Assembly (NCBI RefSeq): GCF_902459705.1
Contig: NZ_CABPRU010000001.1
Span: forward strand, 558,001-622,000
Direction of reading: 5' to 3'
From: Pandoraea terrigena
GTDB lineage: Bacteria > Pseudomonadota > Gammaproteobacteria > Burkholderiales > Burkholderiaceae
DNA length: 64,000 nt
Part shown: piece after piece, positions 59,305 through 64,000 of the stretch
How the letters are laid out: each line of letters begins with the position of its first letter
How positions within the stretch are numbered: position 1 is the stretch's first letter
Notes under the pieces: generated by a model
Told to the model about the DNA's origin: nothing
The model's database searches: none
What the model saw: the letters and a program-made list of their open reading frames with translations, nothing else
Program-made: the position numbers and the translations under genes

Positions 59305-60909
59305 TCAGACCGACGCCGCCGGACGCTTGCCAGCGATGGCCGCGTCGTCGGTCCCTTCGGTCTCGAAGTGGTAGCGGCCGGTGTGCAGCGACGACGGGCC
59401 GAGCTTGACGTACTTCACCATCAGGAACATTTCGATGATGAGCAACGCGGTATAGAAGACGATGAAACCCGCGAGGCTCAAGTACAGGTCGGTTGCCGAG
59501 AGCGACGAGACCGAGAGGTGCGTCGGCAGGACGCCCGCGATGGTCCACGGTTGACGACCCATCTCGGCAACGATCCACCCGAATTCGATGGCGATCCACG
59601 GCAGCGGAATCGCCCACACCGTCCACCGCAGGAACCACGCCGAGCGCGGTTTGAGCAAGCGACGGCGCGCGCACAGCCAGAACGCCCAAAGGAACGTGAA
59701 AAGGAACAGGAAGCCCAGGGCAACCATGACGCGGAACGACCAGAACACGGGCGCGACCCGCGGAATCGTGTCGTTGGCCGCCTGCAGGATCTGCTCAGGC
59801 GTGGCATCGAGAACATTCGGCGTGTACTTCTTGAGCAGCAGGCCGTAGCCGAGATCGTCCTTGTATTTGTCGAACTCGGCGCGCACGGCCGGCGATGTGT
59901 CGCCGCCGCGCAGCTTTTCGAGCGCGGCGAAGGCGAGCATGCCGCGCCGGATGTTCTCCTTGTGCTCGTCGCGCAATTGCATGAGACCGATCACCGGCGT
60001 ATCGATCGAGCGCGTGGCGATCAGGCCCATCGCCCAGGGAATCTTCACCGCGAAGTCGGTGCGCGCTTCCTTCTGGTTCGGGAAGCCGAACAGCGTGAAC
60101 GATGCAGGCGGCTTGGCCGTCTCCCATTCCGCTTCGATGGCGGCGAGCTTGACCTTCTGCACTTCGCCCGTGGTGTAGCCCGATTCGTCGCCCAGCACGA
60201 TGACCGACAGCGTCGAGGCCAGGCCGAAGCCGGCGGCGACGGCGAAGGAGCGCAGCGCGAACGGCACGTCACGGCGTTTGAGCAGATACCAGGCGGAGAT
60301 GCCGAGCACGAACATGGCGGCGGTTACATAGCCGGCCGAAAGCGTGTGCACGAACTTCACCTGGGCGACCGGGTTGAAGATCACGTCCCAGATGCTGGTC
60401 AGCTCCATGCGCATGGTCTCGTAGTTGAAATGCGCGCCGACGGGATTGTTCATCCAGCCGTTGGCCACGAGAATCCACAACGCCGACAGGTTCGAGCCCA
60501 GTGCCACCGCGAATGTGGTGGCAAGGTGACCGATGCGCGAGAGCTTGTTCCAGCCGAAGAAGAACAGGCCGACGAACGTGGCTTCGAGGAAGAAGGCCAT
60601 CAGGCCTTCGATCGCGAGCGGCACGCCGAAGATGTCGCCGACGTAGTGCGAGTAGTAAGCCCAGTTGGTGCCGAACTGGAATTCGAGCGTGAGACCGGTG
60701 GTCACGCCCATCGCGAAGTTGATCAGGAAGAGCTTGCCCCAGAACTGGGTCATGTCCTTGTAGACCGGCTTGCCGGTCATCACGTAGACCGACTCCATGA
60801 TCACAAGCAGCCATGACAGGCCCAGGGTGAGCGGGACAAACAGGAAGTGATACAGCGCCGTTATGGCGAATTGCAAGCGCGAGAGGTCAACGACTTCGCT
60901 ACTGATCAT
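59305..60909 (-). CDS. cydA: Cytochrome bd ubiquinol oxidase subunit I
   Basis: The 534-residue catalytic subunit binds hemes b558, b595 and d. Recognisable: 'DLSRLQFAITALYHFLFVPLTLGL' with the His heme ligand near residue 20, 'GLMAFFLEATFVGLFFFGWN' with the Glu of heme b595, and 'EMGRQPWTIAGVLPTHLSVS' (GRQPW motif). The length and the long region between helices VI and VII place it in the E. coli-like long-Q-loop group. The ATG at 60909 is favoured over the GTG at 60918. It overlaps the end of cydP by 11 bases. Confidence 0.96.
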   Translation of the reverse strand: MISSEVVDLSRLQFAITALYHFLFVPLTLGLSWLLVIMESVYVMTGKPVYKDMTQFWGKLFLINFAMGVTTGLTLEFQFGTNWAYYSHYVGDIFGVPLAIEGLMAFFLEATFVGLFFFGWNKLSRIGHLATTFAVALGSNLSALWILVANGWMNNPVGAHFNYETMRMELTSIWDVIFNPVAQVKFVHTLSAGYVTAAMFVLGISAWYLLKRRDVPFALRSFAVAAGFGLASTLSVIVLGDESGYTTGEVQKVKLAAIEAEWETAKPPASFTLFGFPNQKEARTDFAVKIPWAMGLIATRSIDTPVIGLMQLRDEHKENIRRGMLAFAALEKLRGGDTSPAVRAEFDKYKDDLGYGLLLKKYTPNVLDATPEQILQAANDTIPRVAPVFWSFRVMVALGFLFLFTFLWAFWLCARRRLLKPRSAWFLRWTVWAIPLPWIAIEFGWIVAEMGRQPWTIAGVLPTHLSVSSLSATDLYLSLAGFIVFYTALLIIEMFLMVKYVKLGPSSLHTGRYHFETEGTDDAAIAGKRPAASV

Positions 60910-61219
60910 GGCGGACACCTTGACTTTGGGTGGGGGATGGCGCTTCGACGGCTTGCGGCCCGATCAGGGCGCGCGCCACGACATCCGGCGGCAATTGCAT
61001 GTGCTTGGCCATCGGCGCGTCGAAGAACGCCTGCTTCAAGATGAAAAGGAGTGCTACCTTGATCGCGAGGACGATCAGGATTTCGAACATGAAGCGGGAA
61101 GGTCGGTTGCGCCAGCGCCTGGTCGCCCAGGCGGGAAAGGCGGCGATGGCCGGACGCGACGCCGCGAGAGGCGCGGCCGTGGCGGGAGGCTTCAGACTGC
61201 TAGGAGAGTGGGTGTCCAT
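60899..61219 (-). CDS. cydP: Cytochrome oxidase putative small subunit CydP
   Basis: The 106-residue protein has a Pro/Ala-rich N terminus and one membrane helix ('FMFEILIVLAIKVALLFILKQ', about 44-64) followed by 'AFFDAPMAKHMQLPPDVVARAL', the pattern of the CydP family encoded just before cydA in many Burkholderiales. AGGAG precedes the ATG at 61219. It overlaps cydA by 11 bases, so translation is coupled. Role inferred from position. Confidence 0.82.
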   Translation of the reverse strand: MDTHSPSSLKPPATAAPLAASRPAIAAFPAWATRRWRNRPSRFMFEILIVLAIKVALLFILKQAFFDAPMAKHMQLPPDVVARALIGPQAVEAPSPTQSQGVRHDQ

Positions 61220-61544
61220 CCGTGACGGCTCCTGGCGTCGAAAGTCGTTGTGTTGGAAAACGAGTCGACTTCCGGCGCATTTTGCCCTATCGCTTGAAAA
61301 TGTCAAACCGCGGCGCGGGGGCGGATGACGCGCAGGTGACGCCAGTTCGATGTGGATTCGTCGTCAGGGAAGATGGCCGACGGGAAGCGGATTCGAGACA
61401 AGGGTCCGGCGCAGCGAACGGCCCCCGGGCCGTCCTTCGCACGTAGCACGACCACGTACCAGCCAATTTTATCGACCGGTCTTCGTGGCGACCTTGCGAT
61501 GCATCAAATTCAGCGCAAATGACCCGTGACCTTTCGAAGTCCAA
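61220..61544. other. Non-coding stretch upstream of the cyd operon
   Basis: About 325 bases between the cydP start and the rpoH terminator, expected to hold the leftward cyd promoter and any FNR- or ArcA-like site. I could not pick out a convincing promoter or operator by eye. Confidence 0.4.
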
Positions 61545-61573
61545 GAAAAAACCCCGTGGGACTCACGGGGTTT
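61545..61573 (-). terminator. Terminator after rpoH
   Basis: On the minus strand AAACCCCGTG/CACGGGGTTT with a 5-base loop is followed by TTTC. It lies about 60 bases past the rpoH stop. Confidence 0.9.
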
Positions 61574-61633
61574 CGGTGTCGGCCATCTCGTGTGGCAATG
61601 TGTCGCATTGCCGTCGAGGATTGGCTCGATGGG

Positions 61634-62572
61634 TTACGCGAAGGCTTGCAGCGCGCCCTTCATCTTCTTCATCGCGGCGACTTCAATTTGACGGATGCGC
61701 TCGGCAGACACGCCGAATTCGTCTGCCAGTTCGTGCAGCGTGGCACCGCCGCTGCCGTCGTCGGCCACCGACAGCCAGCGCGCTTCGATGATGCGGCGGC
61801 TGCGTGCGTCGAGACGGCCGAGTGCCGTTTGCAGGCCGTCGCTTTGCAGGTGATCGCGCTCGCGTGCGGCGATCACGGCGGTCGGCTCCTGGTGCGTATC
61901 GGCCAAGTACGCGATGGGGGCGAAGCTTGCGCCGTCGCTGTCGTCGCTGTGACCTTCGAGGGCGATATCACCGCCCGACATGCGCGTTTCCATCTCGAGG
62001 ACGTCTTCGCGCTTGACGTTCAGATCGCGGGCGACCTTTTCGATCTCGTCGGGCGTGAACGCCTGCAGGCCCTGCTTCTGGCTGCGCAGGTTGAAGAACA
62101 GCTTGCGCTGGGCCTTGGTCGTCGCGACCTTGACCGTGCGCCAGTTGCGCAGCACATATTCGTGGATCTCGGCCTTGATCCAGTGCATGGCGTACGACAC
62201 CAGGCGCACCCCCTGGGTCGGGTCGAAGCGCTTGACGGCTTTCATCAGGCCGATGTTGCCTTCCTGGATCAGGTCGGCGTGCGGCAGACCGTAGCCGAGG
62301 TAGTTGCGCGCGATCGACACCACCAGACGCAGGTGCGAGAGCACCAACTGACGGGCGGCTTCCAGATCATCGCTCTCACGCAGGCGCTTGGCGAGCGACT
62401 GCTCTTCCTCGGCGCTCAGCAGCGGAATACGATGGACAGCCTGAATATAGCTTTCGATATTGCCCAGACTGCCCGGCAGCATCAACGCCGACGGGGCAAG
62501 CGCAAGGGCACGCGAAGTCGGCGCCGTGCCGTTGGCCGGCGTCGTCGGATGCAAAGTGGCGGCAGTACTCAA
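61634..62572 (-). CDS. rpoH: RNA polymerase heat-shock sigma factor RpoH (sigma-32)
   Basis: The 312-residue sigma factor directs transcription of heat-shock genes. It has region 2 'LVLSHLRLVVSIARNYLGYGLPHADLIQEGNIGLMKAVKRFDP' by position, the RpoH-box 'KAQRKLFFNLRS' and region 4.2 'TLHELADEFGVSAERIRQIEVAAMKKM'. The start is a TTG at 62572, with AGGAG nine bases upstream and no better ATG. A CIRCE operator lies 36-62 bases upstream, so HrcA should repress it: stress then raises sigma-32 through loss of HrcA binding. Confidence 0.96.
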   Translation of the reverse strand: MSTAATLHPTTPANGTAPTSRALALAPSALMLPGSLGNIESYIQAVHRIPLLSAEEEQSLAKRLRESDDLEAARQLVLSHLRLVVSIARNYLGYGLPHADLIQEGNIGLMKAVKRFDPTQGVRLVSYAMHWIKAEIHEYVLRNWRTVKVATTKAQRKLFFNLRSQKQGLQAFTPDEIEKVARDLNVKREDVLEMETRMSGGDIALEGHSDDSDGASFAPIAYLADTHQEPTAVIAARERDHLQSDGLQTALGRLDARSRRIIEARWLSVADDGSGGATLHELADEFGVSAERIRQIEVAAMKKMKGALQAFA

Positions 62573-62607
62573 GTGGCAGACTCCTGGTTAGCCTCTGGGA
62601 ATGCATT

Positions 62608-62634
62608 TTAGCACTCTCTTCAGATGAGTGCTAA
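62608..62634. promoter_or_regulatory. CIRCE element (HrcA operator) upstream of rpoH
   Basis: TTAGCACTC, a 9-base spacer, then GAGTGCTAA: an exact match to the CIRCE consensus. On the rpoH (minus) strand a possible -10 TAAAAT overlaps the downstream arm, so bound HrcA would block initiation. CIRCE control of rpoH has been described for beta-proteobacteria. Confidence 0.95.
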
Positions 62635-62793
62635 AGGCGTTAGAACCCTTGCCGGGCGGGAAGTTTCCGCTGTCTCGGGGTTTTCCAGCACCCCCCGTAA
62701 AACGGAGGAAGTCACTGGCGCAAACGTCGCGCGGATGGTGTAAATTGCAACCCAAGCCGCGAGCGTTTGGGGCGACGACGACGGGAGGACGAC

Positions 62794-63177
62794 ATGGCGG
62801 GAAAGCACATTGACGCGGTACGCGAACGCGAATCGGCGCGCTTTGACGCGATGGTCGAGGGGGACGTCGAACAACTCGACGCCCTCCTGGCCGACGGCCT
62901 CCATTACGTGCATTCGAACGGCAAACGCGAAACCAAACGCGAATTCCTCGACGCGCTCACCACGGGCCGCCGCCGTTACCTGGACATCGATATCCGGGCA
63001 CAGGAACTGCGCCAGTTCGGCGACACCGTGGTAGTCACCGGCAAGCTCAAGGTGGAACTGGAAACCGCCACCGGGTCGCTTGAATCGCAAATGGCCTATA
63101 CGGCTGTGCACGTGCTCGAGGCTGACGAATGGCACCTCATCTCGTGGCAGGCGACCCGCATGGCCTCGACCGACTGA
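62794..63177 (+). CDS. NTF2-like/DUF4440 family protein
   Basis: The 127-residue protein is a single NTF2-like (SnoaL/DUF4440) cone-shaped domain: 'RESARFDAMVEGDVEQLDALLADGLHYVHSNGKRETKREF' by position (about 9-48), and the closing 'WHLISWQATRM'. Members include small hydrolases, isomerases and binding proteins, so no reaction can be given. GGGAGGACGAC precedes the ATG. It is divergent from rpoH, sharing the CIRCE-containing region, and may respond to heat shock too. Confidence 0.82.
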   Translation: MAGKHIDAVRERESARFDAMVEGDVEQLDALLADGLHYVHSNGKRETKREFLDALTTGRRRYLDIDIRAQELRQFGDTVVVTGKLKVELETATGSLESQMAYTAVHVLEADEWHLISWQATRMASTD

Positions 63178-63323
63178 CGCGCCCGTATGTCGTCCGGCTG
63201 ACCTGACCGGCCACGCTCGCGTCTGGCACTCGCTTGACGCGGTCCCCAAATACGTCATTCGACATATTATGGGATGAAATGTTCCGAAAAATTATACGAA
63301 TTCTCGGTTGCGAGGAGAGCGGC

Positions 63324-63341
63324 GACATTCGGGCGAATGTC
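63324..63341. repeat. Perfect 8-bp hairpin between convergent genes
   Basis: GACATTCG-GG-CGAATGTC lies between the DUF4440 and ybiB-like genes, in an unusually AT-rich gap (63240-63320). No T-tract follows on either strand, so its role as a terminator is doubtful. Confidence 0.4.
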
Positions 63342-63376
63342 ACGCGAATGCGGGCCGATAACGCTGGCTGCCTCGA

Positions 63377-64000
63377 TCAGACGCGTCCCAGTGCCTGGCG
63401 AATGACCTCGACCTGCCGGGCGATCGGCGCGGGCACGGCAACGTGGCCGGCAAGCACGGCTTCGATCCACTGCGCGGTTGCCGGCGCGTCAGCGGCGGGG
63501 AGTATCGGCGGCGTGCCCATCGCCCCCTCTTCCGCGGCTTGCCATAGCTGGTAGGCCCCGTTCGAGAAGCCGTCGATGGCGGCCTGGCGGCGGGCATCCG
63601 CGACCGGCTCGCCTTCCGTGCCGCGAGCGAGCAGCACACCCGGCGCCGGACTGCTGCCCGCATCGGCAAACATCTCGCTGAGCGTCTCCCGATATTCCGG
63701 GTGTGTGTAATTCACGAGCCGCAACGCCGGGCCGGCAAACGGCTGCAACAATTTCACCACCGTATGGCCTGAATTGCGCACCCCCAGCGCCGCACGCATC
63801 TCCAGGAGTCGCTCCAGCGCGGGGGAAAGCGCTGCGATCGGCAGGTAGGCGACACGACGCGTGCGCAATGCCGCCTCGGCGTCGGCCGCCGATTGGCAGG
63901 CGCCGTGGCCCAGCGCGGCAAAGATCGCCTGGGAGCCCACGCGGTTCGCGCCACTGTGATGCTGGCCATGCACGAGCACCGGAATGCCTTCGCGGGCGAG
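63377..64000 (-). CDS. ybiB: YbiB-like protein of the glycosyl transferase family 3 (TrpD2), 5' end outside window
   Basis: The last 207 codons of a leftward gene are present; it continues past the window end. 'GIPVLVHGQHHSGANRVGSQAIFAALGHGAC' by position, 'RNSGHTVVKLLQPFAGPALRLVNYTHPEY' and 'VLLARGTEGEPVAD' match the C-terminal part of YbiB/TrpD2, DNA-binding relatives of anthranilate phosphoribosyltransferase. E. coli YbiB is LexA-regulated and binds DNA without sequence specificity. The closing 'VAVPAPIARQVEVIRQALG' region is complete. Assignment is good for the family, uncertain for function. Confidence 0.82.
   Translation of the reverse strand, partial: LAREGIPVLVHGQHHSGANRVGSQAIFAALGHGACQSAADAEAALRTRRVAYLPIAALSPALERLLEMRAALGVRNSGHTVVKLLQPFAGPALRLVNYTHPEYRETLSEMFADAGSSPAPGVLLARGTEGEPVADARRQAAIDGFSNGAYQLWQAAEEGAMGTPPILPAADAPATAQWIEAVLAGHVAVPAPIARQVEVIRQALGRV

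Overview
This window is GC-rich chromosomal DNA from a member of the Burkholderiales. The best guess is the Burkholderiaceae, perhaps Pandoraea. The basis is gene order and protein style recalled from that group: ybeD-(LysR/DUF2917)-lipB-lipA, torF-glnK-amtB, gshA/gshB-EIIA-ptsH-ptsI, ctpA-gpmA, grxC-secB-gpsA-trmL-comF, the ctaC-to-sco respiratory block, and rpoH behind a CIRCE element. No database search was possible, so genus is an inference. No rRNA, tRNA, CRISPR array, insertion sequence or integrase was recognised.

Layout. 1-3.6 kb: lipoate synthesis (ybeD end, lipB, lipA) with a divergent LysR/DUF2917 pair. 3.9-13.6 kb: a nutrient-uptake block with an N-formylglutamate amidohydrolase-like enzyme, an IclR regulator, an SsuABC/TauABC-type ABC transporter, the C4-dicarboxylate carrier DctA and its two-component system DctB/DctD. 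A sigma-54 promoter and tandem dyads lie in front of the ABC genes. 13.7-17.4 kb: two thioredoxin-fold proteins, a lipoprotein and comM. 17.7-21.3 kb: ubiK, then a nitrogen-control operon (TorF-type porin, glnK, amtB) with a clear sigma-54 promoter and NtrC-type sites. 21.4-28.2 kb: glutathione synthesis (gshA, gshB) interrupted by an orphan LuxR-type regulator, then an incomplete PTS (EIIA-Man-like, HPr, EI). 28.2-37.4 kb: housekeeping genes moeB, ctpA, gpmA, a rhodanese, grxC, secB, gpsA, a macrodomain protein, trmL, comF and a methyltransferase.

37.6-47.0 kb: the most unusual region. It is a tightly packed, apparently uncharacterised small-molecule biosynthetic cluster. SbnA- and SbnB-like enzymes should make L-2,3-diaminopropionate. 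They are followed by an adenylosuccinate-synthetase paralogue, an AurF-type diiron N-oxygenase, an N-acetylornithine-carbamoyltransferase-like enzyme, a zinc-ribbon threonine-synthase-like PLP enzyme, a D-amino-acid-oxidase-like flavoprotein and a flavin reductase. A convergent LuxR-type quorum-sensing solo ends the cluster. The PurA paralogue suggests either self-resistance to an aspartate antimetabolite (compare L-alanosine or hadacidin, both known adenylosuccinate synthetase inhibitors) or a biosynthetic ligase.

47.5-57.9 kb: the aa3-type cytochrome c oxidase operon and its assembly and heme A genes (DUF2244, ctaC, ctaD, a small protein, ctaG, DUF2970, ctaE, surf1, SCO-like, ctaA, ctaB, sco). 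58.0-61.2 kb: a leftward cytochrome bd operon, cydP-cydA-cydB-cydX, including a 40-codon cydX. 61.6-62.6 kb: rpoH with a perfect CIRCE (HrcA) operator upstream. The window ends with an NTF2-like protein and the 3' part of a ybiB-like gene.
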